A stretch of DNA of 64,000 nucleotides from Hespellia sp. (GTDB lineage Bacteria > Bacillota > Clostridia > Lachnospirales > Lachnospiraceae). The stretch's first letter is position 1, and each line of letters starts with the position of its first letter. Below, in pieces: positions 54,601-63,575 of this stretch. The position numbers were made by a program, and so were the translations under genes. The notes under the pieces are model-generated. The model was not told the origin of the DNA and did no database searches. It saw nothing but the letters and a program-made list of their open reading frames with translations. Location of the stretch: contig JAQUVD010000009.1 in NCBI GenBank assembly GCA_028693555.1, forward strand, positions 40,336 through 104,335, read 5' to 3'.

Positions 54601-56208
54601 TTAATTTTTTGTGAACAATGGTTTGTACTGCTTCATAATACCTTCTGCCACCTTTAATCCATCCATCGCAGCGGATGTGATTCCACCGGCATATCCGGCG
54701 CCTTCACCGCAAGGATAGAGTCCCTTTAATTCTGATTGAAAGAATTCATTGCGGGATATTCTGATGGGGGAAGAAGTACGGCTTTCAACACCTGACAGAA
54801 GGGTATCTGGATCTGAAAAACCATGAATGTGTGATTCAAAACATTCCATGCCAAGCAGGATGGACTCACTTAGGACCTGTGGAAATATGGAGCGAAGATT
54901 ACTTTTCTGATAGTTTCCCTTTATTTGGGGCGTTACTTTTCCAAAGGCAGAGGTTGTTTTATCATTTTTGAAATCTTCCAGCCGTTGAACCGGAACACTG
55001 CCACTTCCCAGTGCATATGCTTTTTCTTCTAAATCACGTTGGAATTCCATGCCGGCAAGCGGGTGGGAGGAGGCAAAGTCCTCCGGTGTGACGGTGACAA
55101 CAATGGCACTGTTTGCATTTTCACCTGCGCGGTCATGATAACTCATGCCGTTGACCGCAAGTCTGCCCAGTTCAGAGGACGCATTTACCACGTAGCCGCC
55201 CGGACACATACAGAACGAGTATACGCCTCTCCCATTCTCTAACTGGGCTGTCAGCTTATAAGGCGCAGCAGGCAAATCTGCTGGATGCTCCATGCCGTAT
55301 TGAGATACATTGATGACTGTCTGCGGATGCTCCGCGCGAACGCCCACTGCGAATGACTTGGCAGTCATTGGAATCCTGTGGTCATATAGGGTCTGGAATG
55401 TATCTCTTGCACTGTGACCGATTGCAAGCACAGCGACATTGACAGAAAGCTGTTCCTTGTCATTTATCTCAACAGCGATTAGTTGATTTTTTGTCTGATC
55501 GGTTATAAAATCGGTGACTTTGCTGTGAAAACGTATTTCTGCCCCCATTTGTAACATGTGCTCGCGTATATTCCGAATGACGGTTGTGAGAATATCGGTT
55601 CCAATATGCGGCTTGCCCTCGTAGAGAATCTCTTTTGGTGCACCGTGATCTACAAATGTTTTTAAGACCCACCGATTCAATCCCAACGGATCTTTGAGTG
55701 AGGTATTTAATTTTCCGTCGGAGAATGTTCCGGCACCGCCTTCGCCAAACTGGATGTTCGATTCCGGATTCAAGATTCCCTCCGACCAGAATTTCTCCAC
55801 ATCCTGCATGCGCTCTTCTACAGATGCGCCCCTCTCCAGTAAAATAGGCTGATATCCGTTCTGAGCAAGCAGAAATGTACAGAAAAGGCCTGCAGGACCG
55901 CTTCCAATCACAACCGGGCGATTCTGCAGAACCTCATTTCCCGTGACAGCGGGAGAAAAATAGGTGTTTTTTGCGATGGAAACATCCTTGTTTTTGCAAC
56001 GCGTTAGAACTGATTTTTCACCTTTTACTTTTACATCAAGGGAATATACATAGAATAAATCTGGTTTTTTTCTGGCATCTATGGATTTCTTTTTGATATA
56101 AAAGTTAAGAATCTCATCTTCGGAGATTCTTAGTATCTTTGCTACTTTTTTCTTCAGCATTTCTTCTGTATGCTGATATGGTAATTTAATTTGATTTATT
56201 CTTAACAT
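54601..56208 (-). CDS. FAD-dependent oxidoreductase, COG2509 family
   Basis: The 535-residue protein has an N-terminal DUF-like region of about 95 residues, then a Rossmann FAD motif (VVIGSGPAGLFCTFLLAQNG), ILLERGASVEERM, FGEGGAGTFSDGKLNT and a C-terminal PCGEGAGYAGGITSAAMDG FAD-contact motif. The reaction is unknown. GAAAGGAAC precedes the ATG. Confidence 0.88.
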   Translation of the reverse strand: MLRINQIKLPYQHTEEMLKKKVAKILRISEDEILNFYIKKKSIDARKKPDLFYVYSLDVKVKGEKSVLTRCKNKDVSIAKNTYFSPAVTGNEVLQNRPVVIGSGPAGLFCTFLLAQNGYQPILLERGASVEERMQDVEKFWSEGILNPESNIQFGEGGAGTFSDGKLNTSLKDPLGLNRWVLKTFVDHGAPKEILYEGKPHIGTDILTTVIRNIREHMLQMGAEIRFHSKVTDFITDQTKNQLIAVEINDKEQLSVNVAVLAIGHSARDTFQTLYDHRIPMTAKSFAVGVRAEHPQTVINVSQYGMEHPADLPAAPYKLTAQLENGRGVYSFCMCPGGYVVNASSELGRLAVNGMSYHDRAGENANSAIVVTVTPEDFASSHPLAGMEFQRDLEEKAYALGSGSVPVQRLEDFKNDKTTSAFGKVTPQIKGNYQKSNLRSIFPQVLSESILLGMECFESHIHGFSDPDTLLSGVESRTSSPIRISRNEFFQSELKGLYPCGEGAGYAGGITSAAMDGLKVAEGIMKQYKPLFTKN

Positions 56209-56233
56209 GTTGCTGCTGTTCCTTTCAGGCTTG

Positions 56234-56860
56234 TTATGCTATTCTTTTTATGCAATATTCTTTCATAAATCTCATGATTTCTCCGTCGTCGTTTGTTTCA
56301 TAGAAAGAAATCAGCAATTCCTTAAATTCTTCTAACATTTCAATCGGTATTTGAAAAATACCTATGTTTTTTTCGATTAAAATCTTGTTCGCCATAAGCT
56401 GTGCAACGCGCTTATTCCCATCAATAAACATTTGTGTTCTTGCTATATAACAAAAATACTTTAATGCTCTTATTTCAATATCAGAAATACGTTCTATTTC
56501 ATTTATTGAATCTATAATGATTCCTGATTGTGGTATTTCAGGCTCCCATGATGTGCCCCCTATCTGTACCGAAATTGTCCGTATCTCACCAGCATAATCA
56601 AATAATAATTCCCCTACAATTTTATTGTATTGTCGTAATAACATTATGCAATTGTTGTAATCAAGATTATCCAATAAGAATTGCCAAGCCCTTTTCATAT
56701 TGACAACAAAAAGAACTTCTTCAGTTTTTGTAGTAGTTGGAGCATTTGCTAATATTGCTTCTGTCTTTGGGAATGTTGTCCCAAGCCCTTCAAGATTTGC
56801 ACTTTTCCATATGCTATCTACGAGTAGTCGTTTTGCCATTGCTACCGCCGTATCATTCAT
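56234..56860 (-). CDS. Fic/Doc-like domain protein with changed active site
   Basis: The protein of about 208 residues has a Fic-type helical fold. The core motif reads QMFIDGNKRVAQLMAN, close to the Doc form HPFxDGNKRTA, but the catalytic His is Gln. An N-terminal EGLGTTFPKTEAIL segment might be the inhibitory helix region. AMP or phosphate transfer is doubtful without the His. ATG 56860 is 7 bases from GGAGGG; one ATG further upstream is possible. No antitoxin gene is seen next to it. Confidence 0.7.
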   Translation of the reverse strand: MNDTAVAMAKRLLVDSIWKSANLEGLGTTFPKTEAILANAPTTTKTEEVLFVVNMKRAWQFLLDNLDYNNCIMLLRQYNKIVGELLFDYAGEIRTISVQIGGTSWEPEIPQSGIIIDSINEIERISDIEIRALKYFCYIARTQMFIDGNKRVAQLMANKILIEKNIGIFQIPIEMLEEFKELLISFYETNDDGEIMRFMKEYCIKRIA

Positions 56861-56892
56861 CATTCATCCCTCCATATTTACTATTATTTCTT

Positions 56893-57144
56893 TCATTGTC
56901 TGATTAGGTATTTTGCATTTTCGTAATCACTTTTAAGTACTTTTATCTCATACATAAGCTCAGAATTATTTCCAATACTCCCTGTATTTCCTCAGACTGT
57001 TCCACGACCAGTCCATTCGCCAAGATGATTCTTAGTATAGTATTTATATTTGATTTTATTTGCTTCTAAAATATCTCTGATTTCATTAAATCTTTTCATA
57101 TCTGTTCCGATGTATAAACTCATTGTATTAAAGATTGTAAGCAT
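56893..57144 (-). pseudogene. Small gene interrupted by an in-frame TGA
   Basis: From ATG 57144 (GGAGGT upstream) the frame reads 50 codons ending WTGRGTV, then TGA (56992-56994), then 32 more codons (GNTGSIGNNSELMYEIKV...) to TGA 56893. The two halves fit one protein of 83 residues with a TGRGTxRGNTGS-like segment, so a CGA (Arg) to TGA change is likely. The gene has a good ribosome-binding site and is probably broken recently. No selenocysteine element is evident. Confidence 0.6.
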
Positions 57145-57196
57145 AAGTAAAGACCTCCATAAATTCAATTCTTTTAGTCTTACAAACTGCTAGTTG

Positions 57197-57844
57197 TCAA
57201 TCATACTTTTCAATATTTACAGTAGCAACCGCAGATTGATTTGGTTCGCCAGTAGTGAGATTTTGAGGCGCTGGTATCAACATCATAAATCCCTCTTTTC
57301 CATATCGATGTTTATATCCTTGTGCATATTTTTCATCAACAGAAATTTGTTGTATCTGTCCAACAATCATAGCTGTTATTCCTGCACCGCTTAAATCTTG
57401 TATTTCTTTTAAGGTACATTCCATATTGATAAAAGCCTCTTGAATAACTGGTGCATGAATAGTTTTTGCATTGGAAAGTGTGAAATTTCCTACTTCAAAT
57501 TCATCTGTTTCTAAGGCGTTTTGATTGATTGTATCTATCAATTTATCATAATAGCTTATTGGAAGAAAATTGATACAAAAACATTTTTCACGTTGAATAT
57601 TAGCATAAGTATGTGTATGTTGATATAAATTCCCCATAACGGCAAAGAATGCTGTCTTATCTCCATGAAAGCAACTCCATGAATGAAAACAAACATTCGG
57701 CTTTCCGTTTTCTTTCCATGTAGTGATTGCAAATAAAACCGTTGGTATACCTGCTGTCGTTTCAAAGTGTGAAAATAATTCAAATTCTTCTGGGTATGAG
57801 GGTTTGAAATACTGTGGAAATTCTTTTCCTATTTCTATTTTCAT
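57197..57844 (-). CDS. Flavin reductase family protein
   Basis: The protein of about 215 residues has a flavin-reductase-like split barrel (AGIPTVLFAITTWKENGKPN, CFCINFLPISYYD). It probably binds FMN. ATG 57844 follows GGAGGTG. The electron partner is unknown. It lies in the AT-rich accessory end. Confidence 0.8.
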   Translation of the reverse strand: MKIEIGKEFPQYFKPSYPEEFELFSHFETTAGIPTVLFAITTWKENGKPNVCFHSWSCFHGDKTAFFAVMGNLYQHTHTYANIQREKCFCINFLPISYYDKLIDTINQNALETDEFEVGNFTLSNAKTIHAPVIQEAFINMECTLKEIQDLSGAGITAMIVGQIQQISVDEKYAQGYKHRYGKEGFMMLIPAPQNLTTGEPNQSAVATVNIEKYD

Positions 57845-57976
57845 TAACACACCTCCGCATAAGTTCTAATTCGTTTAATCATCACTAAGTAAATGTCAAC
57901 CATCTTCACTATGAACTGGATAGCCACATTCTTTTCCACCCCTAACAACTGAAATTTGTAGCACTGTGAACTGTAG

Positions 57977-58438
57977 TTATTTGATACGTTCAGCATATAT
58001 TTCAGCATTTATATACCATTCACCATCATCCTTTACAGTAATGTTTTCCCAATGAAAATGATTATCCTGTATATTAGTAAAAATCCACTTTCTTCTTTCA
58101 TCATTGATGAAGGTGAGCATTATCATGTTATCTTGTTTTTTTGCTTCAAGTCGTATTATTTTTCCAGTATAACCATAAGCTACATCCCATGCATGTGTAT
58201 CGGGATTATAAATACGCAACGATGACCCATATTCATAATCAGGCAGAATAATAACATCCTGAATAGCCATCCCTTCAAGAACCCATGAGAAATGCCATTC
58301 ACCCTTAATTGCAAGAGAAGTGTTATCCTCAATATAGTCTATTGCCCAACTACCGATAAGTTTTCCAAAATAATTAAACTCGTCGGGTAATGCTGTATTT
58401 TTGCTTTCACTTCTTAATGCTTCAAAAAAATCTTGCAT
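57977..58438 (-). CDS. Hypothetical beta-rich protein (DUF1579-like)
   Basis: The 153-residue protein has the pattern FGKLIGSWAIDYI, GEWHFSWVLEGMAIQDVIIL and WEN, suggesting a lipocalin-like or DUF1579-type barrel. It has many aromatic residues and no signal peptide. ATG 58438 follows GGAGG. The function is unknown. Confidence 0.6.
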   Translation of the reverse strand: MQDFFEALRSESKNTALPDEFNYFGKLIGSWAIDYIEDNTSLAIKGEWHFSWVLEGMAIQDVIILPDYEYGSSLRIYNPDTHAWDVAYGYTGKIIRLEAKKQDNMIMLTFINDERRKWIFTNIQDNHFHWENITVKDDGEWYINAEIYAERIK

Positions 58439-58492
58439 TGGTAATTCCTCCAATTTATAAAAGCTCTGCTACAACTTCTAATTGAACAAAAT

Positions 58493-58538
58493 CGCTGCGC
58501 GATGGCCTGCCGAGGCTATGGCGCAGCGTTTCTTTTTC
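58493..58538 (+). terminator. GC-rich hairpin with T tract upstream of the IS91-like element
   Basis: CGCTGCGC and GCGCAGCG flank an internal GCC/GGC pair and are followed by TTTCTTTTT. No plus-strand gene precedes it, so it may be part of the element end or insulate the element from outside transcription. A further inverted pair (TAGGCAGT...ACTGCCTA) spans 58544-58623. Confidence 0.5.
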
Positions 58539-58678
58539 TAAAATAGGCAGTTGTGTTTCTTTTTAAAAGTATTTATAGTTAAGTTACCACACAAAACTGA
58601 ATACAAAAAGGAACCACTGCCTATGAAAAGAATACCACTCCAGTGCTTTTTACACAAGCACTTTTATTATCCAAATGC

Positions 58679-58730
58679 TCCTCCATAAAGGTAGTGATAA
58701 TCATAACAATCATTACACTTTTATGGAGGA
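58679..58730 (+). promoter_or_regulatory. Stem that masks the ribosome-binding site of the IS integrase
   Basis: TCCTCCATAAA (58679-58689) is an exact reverse complement of TTTATGGAGGA (58720-58730), with further pairing inside. The right arm contains the GGAGGA site 6 bases before the integrase ATG, so read-through transcripts would hide it. This is a known strategy of insertion sequences. Confidence 0.65.
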
Positions 58731-58736
58731 ATTTCT

Positions 58737-59587
58737 ATGTATAACGAAATATACAAATCAATCAGAGATGCTGCTTCTAAGCGTAATCTTAGAGACTCTA
58801 CTGTAGATGCTTACTGCGTTACCATTCACCACTTTATGGAGTCCGTCAGGAAGACACGCTTAGAGGATTTATCTGTCAATGATGTTGATGCTTTTTTGAG
58901 TAAGAAACGTTCAAAAGGTATTGCACCACAAACCTACAATCATTATTTATCTGCTATCCGTTTCTTATATAAACGGTTGCTGAAAATATATCTGGATGAA
59001 GACGATTTCCCTCGAATGAAAAAAGATATCCATCTTCCTGTCGTTCTTACAAAAGATGAAATAGAGTCTATTCTAAATGCAACAACAAATCTCAAGCATA
59101 AGACGATGCTCGCTACCATGTATTCTGCTGGGTTGCGTGTATCTGAACTTACTCATTTACACTACTGTGACATTTCCAGAAACAATAAATCTATTCATGT
59201 CCGAGACAGTAAAAGTAGAAATGAACGCTATACACTTCTTGCAGACCGAACACTCGATTTACTAACGGAATACTGGTTTAAGTATGATAAGCCTCGAGAG
59301 ATTTTATTCCCCAGTGAACATACAGGCAGTTATATCCGTACCGAAAGCTTAACCAACTTATAAAAGCAAGTGCACAAAAAGCAGGCATTACTAAGAAAGT
59401 ATCCTCTCATTGCTTTCGTCATAGCTTTGCAAGTCATCTTTTAGAATCAGGGTGCGATATCAAATACATCCAGTCTCTTTTAGGACATCGGGATCCGAAA
59501 TCAACGGAAGTTTATCTTCATGTTAGTGACAAATCACTCCTTGGTGTTCGAAGTCCATTCGATACTGTGGAGGTGAGTTATGAATAA
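58737..59587 (+). pseudogene. Tyrosine recombinase of the IS91-like element (frameshifted)
   Basis: The first 208 codons encode a core-binding domain and Arg motif (YSAGLRVSELTH), then stop at 59363. From about 59350 the -1 frame continues NQLIKASAQKAGI, HCFRHSFASHLLESG, LLGHRDPKSTEVYLHV with His-x-x-Arg, His and Tyr. One base is missing near 59346-59352. The complete protein would have about 283 residues. The late part overlaps the transposase start. Confidence 0.8.
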
Positions 59588-60732
59588 ACCCACAGTACAA
59601 CATATTTTTATGAAATTCTATCCCCAATACCTTGAAAAACACACGCCCAGTCCCATCCAGCAGAAAGTCAGCAACTGTATCATGAACTGTAAAACAGGCG
59701 CCTATGGAGCAAATGTAAGTGTCTGCGAGGATTGTGGCAGCATTCAGATTCATTATAATTCCTGTAGAAATCGAAATTGTCCGATGTGCCAAGCTCTCCC
59801 CAAAGAAAAATGGATTGATTTCCGTAAAGAAGATGTGTTGGATGCTCCGTACTTCCATCTTGTATTTACAGTACCGGAAGAACTTAATTCTATTATCTAC
59901 AGTAACCAGAAACTTTTATACAATTGTTTATATACCGCTGCTTCTTCTACGATTGCTGAGTTATCCCGAGATTCTAAATATCTTGGTGCAAAAATTGGGT
60001 ATCTTTTTATTCTTCATACATGGGGATCTGAAATGAATTTCCATCCACACATCCATGCAATTGTTTTAGGTGGTGGTCTGAATAATAAGAATCAATGGAA
60101 AGATAATGGGGCCGATTTCTTTTTACCAATTAAAGTTATTTCCAAAGTATTCAAAGGCAAATATATGCAACTGTTAAAGGAACTTTGGAACAGTAATAAA
60201 TTATCTTTTTATGGGAGTTCAGAAAAATATCGTAATCATTACACTTTCAAAGGATTGATCAATTTATGTTACAAAAAAGAGTGGATTCCCTACTGTAAAA
60301 AGACTTTTTATGGTGCAGAAACAGTCATAAAATATCTTGGAAAGTATACACATCGCATAGCCATTAGTAACCACAGAATTATTAGCATGACTGATGATTC
60401 TGTTACATTTTCAGTGAAAGATTATAGAAATGAAGGTCGCTGGAAAACCCTTATACTTTCTGGGGGAAGAATTCATCCGGCGTTTTCTGATGCACGTTCC
60501 ACCCAAACGTTTTGTCCGCATGCGCCACTATGGATTATTCGCAACACGAACCAAAAGCAAACAGTTGACTCTTTGCCGTAATCTTCTGGGATGCAAAAAA
60601 TATATTTCCGATATGAGAGAGATGGATAACATAGAAATCCTAAAGCATCTTTGGAACATTGATGTCTGTTCTTGTAAAAGTTGTGGTGGACACATGTTGG
60701 CTCATCAAACAAGACATCCTTTACGCATTTAA
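59580..60732 (+). pseudogene. IS91-family HUH transposase (frameshifted)
   Basis: An N-terminal zinc-binding region (CEDCGS, HYNSCRNRNCPMC) and the HUH-type HPHIHAIVLGGG (about residue 155) are followed by the catalytic Tyr region KYLGKYTHRIAIS. At the run of five G at 60462-60466 the frame shifts: +1 continues EEFIRRFLMHVPPKRFVRMRH and a CSCKSCGG end to 60732. One extra G breaks the gene. Sequencing error in the homopolymer is possible. Confidence 0.85.
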
Positions 60733-60925
60733 ATTTCATCAATTGAATATCTTAAAATAACTTCTCTCGGGAAGTTTATTTGTCGTGCAAAAGGCACTAC
60801 TTTAGCAATGGTTATAGACTACTTTCCGGCAGATTTTAAAATAACCTTTCCCATGGAGAATTGATTGAATTCCCATAAGGATACAACATACGGACGCGAC
60901 ATTGTTCAACATAGGAAAATCGAAA

Positions 60926-60985
60926 TTAGGGCAAACGATAGGGCAGTTTATTATAATCTGTGAACTGTTTTATCGTTTACCCTAA
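60926..60985. repeat. Long inverted repeat after the transposase
   Basis: Bases 60926-60948 pair with 60963-60985 (23 bp, one mismatch, three G-U pairs) over a 14-base loop. It lies in the 295-base gap between the transposase and the GrpB fragment, which holds no other gene. It could be the element's end structure or a terminator. Confidence 0.6.
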
Positions 60986-61027
60986 CATCGATTGGTTCCT
61001 AATCAATTTCCACCCACAAATTGGGAA

Positions 61028-61411
61028 TCACCTATTTCTCCACTGTAATGCTTCTTTTCCCATTTGTTGAACAAACGCATCTTTACCATCGCAGTATCCG
61101 TCAATGTCGTACGGATATTTTTTAGCAAACTCTTTTTTCAGAGCGGCATATTTATCACATACATTCTTGGGTGTTCTGAGATAATCTCTAACTGCTAAAT
61201 GACGCCTAGTATCTACGATATTATGTTCAGAAAATATATGGATTTGGTGCGTTCTCTCATCACCGCCTTTACGCAAATACCGTCTGCCTGAGATTCCGAA
61301 CTCGCCCATATATTCATAACCGATTTTTTCGAATTCGAAAGCAAGCTTATCAACTGCTTCCAAATCGTGAACAATAGGCATTATAGCAATAATAGGCTTC
61401 GCGATTTTGCT
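61028..61411 (-). pseudogene. GrpB family protein, N-terminally truncated
   Basis: The frame reads SKIAKPIIAIMPIVHDLEAVDK and continues through GISGRRYLRKGG and HIFSEHN to DGKDAFVQQM, the C-terminal two thirds of GrpB (UPF0157, nucleotidyltransferase-like). The first about 50 residues with the HIGSTSVPGL motif are missing, and a TGA precedes the fragment at 61412-61414. ATG 61381 could start a 117-residue product, but the active-site part would be lost. Confidence 0.75.
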
Positions 61412-61454
61412 TCACCTCTGCATCTTCTGATTTGCACTCTGCCAATATAGATTC

Positions 61455-62063
61455 CTAATTCTCTTTTAGATTTTCTATTATTGCAAATGCACATGGCATT
61501 CGCCCCTGTACCACCTTATATTCTAAAACTTTTATATCTTGTTTTGAAAAGAATTCCTTATAAGTTTCCAAACTAAATTGTCTCTTAAATTTTACTCCGA
61601 TTACCTCGAGTAACTTGGCTGCAGTCATTGAATTCTTTTTTGCTTTATTAATATAGGTCGGAATAATTATCTTTCCACCAGGCTTGCATACCCTTTTCAT
61701 TTCAGATAATGCTTTTCCTGGATTATCTACAAGATGAATGACATTCGCTGCAACAACAACATCAAACATATTATTCTGAAAAGGTATTTCCAGAATACTT
61801 ACTCTCCTGAGTTTTGTGTTCGGAAATTTAGCAATCTTTTTTTTCGTCTGTCTTAACATCCCTTCCGAATAATCTGTAGCCATCAGCTTCTTGCATTTCT
61901 GAGCCATAGGTACAGTAAGAAGTCCTGTCCCGCAACCACACTCCAAGACAATATCTTCTTCACCTATATGATTTTTTATTTCCTCAGCAATTCCTTTAAA
62001 GCATTTTCCGTTATATATCCTCTCAAAAGAATCATAAAACGGTGATAATTTATCCCAAATCAT
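61455..62063 (-). CDS. Class I SAM-dependent methyltransferase
   Basis: The 202-residue protein has motif I (VLECGCGTGLLTVPMAQKC), ATDYSEGMLRQTKKK, VVAANVIHLVDNPGKAL and GGKIIIPTYIN, a UbiE/Methyltransf_11 type fold. The substrate is unknown. AGGAAG precedes the ATG. Confidence 0.88.
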   Translation of the reverse strand: MIWDKLSPFYDSFERIYNGKCFKGIAEEIKNHIGEEDIVLECGCGTGLLTVPMAQKCKKLMATDYSEGMLRQTKKKIAKFPNTKLRRVSILEIPFQNNMFDVVVAANVIHLVDNPGKALSEMKRVCKPGGKIIIPTYINKAKKNSMTAAKLLEVIGVKFKRQFSLETYKEFFSKQDIKVLEYKVVQGRMPCAFAIIENLKEN

Positions 62064-62112
62064 ATGTTACTTCCTTCCGAAATATATTCTGCAAACTGTT
62101 ATTTTCAACATC

Positions 62113-62308
62113 TCAAAGATGACATACCATTATATATTCTTCATCATTTTCCTCTATCCGCCTAATCTTATATTCCATATCGCCCCCAACTGAGATTTCT
62201 CTATTTTCCGTGCACTGATAAAAGTCCTTCAAATCTGCTTTCACTTCCTTTTTAATTCATCAACAGAATTAACGCCAACTTGAACAAGCTCACAGCTATA
62301 TATTACGC
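62113..62308 (-). pseudogene. Possible decayed gene fragment
   Basis: Two frames look like parts of one protein: VIYSCELVQVGVNSVDELK (from about 62300), then after a one-base shift KEVKADLKDFYQCTENREI and DMEYKIRRIEENDEEYIMV to TGA at 62113. No start is visible. I do not recognise a family. It may be chance coding, so confidence is low. Confidence 0.3.
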
Positions 62309-62710
62309 TTATAAGTCCAAAGCTTTTGTTACTTGTTGCTTCTTCTCACATGAGAATAAACCAAACAGTTTTCTGCACTGTTTTTTTGTATAAGGTTTTG
62401 CATTAAACGGAACTATCTCGCTACTTTTTAAAAGGAAATCAATTTCCTGTGCAGCGTATGTTCCGTATTTACCATGTACTGTTTCCTCCTGCGTAGAGAT
62501 ACCCAACTCGTTTGGGAATCCAATTGTAATAACCTCAGATATTTTAAACACATCCTTTCGCTTACGCCTATGGCCTTCTGCTTGAAAGTATCTACTAAAA
62601 ATTATTTGCTGTCCATCAATTTCAATGTATGTATTCCAAATGTTCCAAGGTAACAATATGGCAAAAAAAGTGAATATCGGATTTCCTGGTCTTATTCTTT
62701 CTGATAACAT
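62309..62710 (-). CDS. Hypothetical protein with PH-like pattern
   Basis: The 133-residue protein has one hydrophobic stretch (IFTFFAILLPW) and then a beta-rich part (YIEIDGQQIIFSRYF, KISEVITIGFP) resembling bacterial PH domains. GAGG precedes the ATG. It is the last gene of a three-gene set with an XRE regulator and a 50-residue membrane protein. Confidence 0.55.
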   Translation of the reverse strand: MLSERIRPGNPIFTFFAILLPWNIWNTYIEIDGQQIIFSRYFQAEGHRRKRKDVFKISEVITIGFPNELGISTQEETVHGKYGTYAAQEIDFLLKSSEIVPFNAKPYTKKQCRKLFGLFSCEKKQQVTKALDL

Positions 62711-62725
62711 AACTATATCCTCTTT

Positions 62726-62878
62726 CTATGAATTTCCATTTTTTATTATGTCAACAACAAGATAAACCACAATCGGTACTAATATAATAAGTGAAACAAT
62801 GGTATTGATTGGATTTGGCAGTACGTTGCCTAACAATACTGCTATGGCTATAAACAAAAGTATACTATCCTTTTTCAT
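62726..62878 (-). CDS. 50-residue membrane protein
   Basis: The small frame starts at ATG 62878 with AAAGGAG upstream. It has two hydrophobic segments (ILLFIAIAVLLGNVLP and VSLIILVPIVVYLVVDII). It lies between the XRE regulator and the PH-like gene. Its clean ribosome-binding site and composition support a real gene; the function is unknown. Confidence 0.6.
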   Translation of the reverse strand: MKKDSILLFIAIAVLLGNVLPNPINTIVSLIILVPIVVYLVVDIIKNGNS

Positions 62879-62959
62879 ATATAGGTTCTCCTTTAATCTC
62901 CGCTATTCATAGTATAATTCCATTTTATAAAATGTACAACATGAAAAAAGAACCTGTAT

Positions 62960-63415
62960 TCACAAGCTCTTTTCCTGTTTCCATACTTGTGCCATAATAT
63001 CTTTTAGCACCAGGAATGCATCTAAGTTGTTAAACCCATAATCAACAGCAAGTCGCTTTGACAACTTTTTGATATGTTCTTCATATTCGGTAGTATCGAC
63101 TATATTTTGGTAAGTTGCAAGAATAGGATACTTTTTACTCCACGTTTTTGTCCAGTTTATTTTCTCTTGTGTCTCTTCACTTGTATTTTCAATAATGCGT
63201 TCAATTTCTTTCACTTCCACATCAAAGTCGATAAGTTCATCTAAAGACAAGTGATACAAAGAAGCCAATTTTTTTGATTGGCGGATATCTGGTAACGTTT
63301 CGTCAAGTTCCCACTTCGAAATAGTCTGCCTGCTCACTCCTAATTTCTCAGCAACTTCCGCTTGCGATAAACTGCGATTTTTTCTGGCTCTTAACAAATT
63401 TTCTCCTAAATTCAT
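62960..63415 (-). CDS. XRE family helix-turn-helix regulator
   Basis: The 151-residue protein has an N-terminal XRE HTH (LLRARKNRSLSQAEVAEKLG and SRQTISKWELDETLPD) and a helical C-terminal part that may sense or multimerise. GGAGG precedes the ATG. It probably controls the two small membrane-type genes downstream. Confidence 0.88.
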   Translation of the reverse strand: MNLGENLLRARKNRSLSQAEVAEKLGVSRQTISKWELDETLPDIRQSKKLASLYHLSLDELIDFDVEVKEIERIIENTSEETQEKINWTKTWSKKYPILATYQNIVDTTEYEEHIKKLSKRLAVDYGFNNLDAFLVLKDIMAQVWKQEKSL

Positions 63416-63575
63416 AATATACCTCCTTCTTTGATTAAATCATACTCTCTGAAAAGAACTATTTCTACCAAATAAGATTTGAAGTTTCGCACTCTTTATT
63501 AACATTTTGTGCCGAACCTAAGAGGGGTTGATCTTACGCAAATTCAATGTTTCCTGTTATACAGTCTACAATTCT

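Larger units (their letters stand above)
58544..60985 (+). mobile_element. IS91-like element with tyrosine recombinase and HUH transposase, both frameshifted
   Basis: A tyrosine recombinase gene overlaps an IS91-type transposase gene by 8 bases, the two-gene layout known for a subset of the IS91 family. The ends are not defined: hairpins at 58493-58623 and 60926-60985 are candidate termini. Each gene has one frameshift, so the element is probably inactive. Confidence 0.65.

Noticed and set aside
56992..56994. TGA as selenocysteine codon
   Set aside because: The protein shows no redox motif and a downstream SECIS stem is not evident; an Arg codon mutation explains it more simply.
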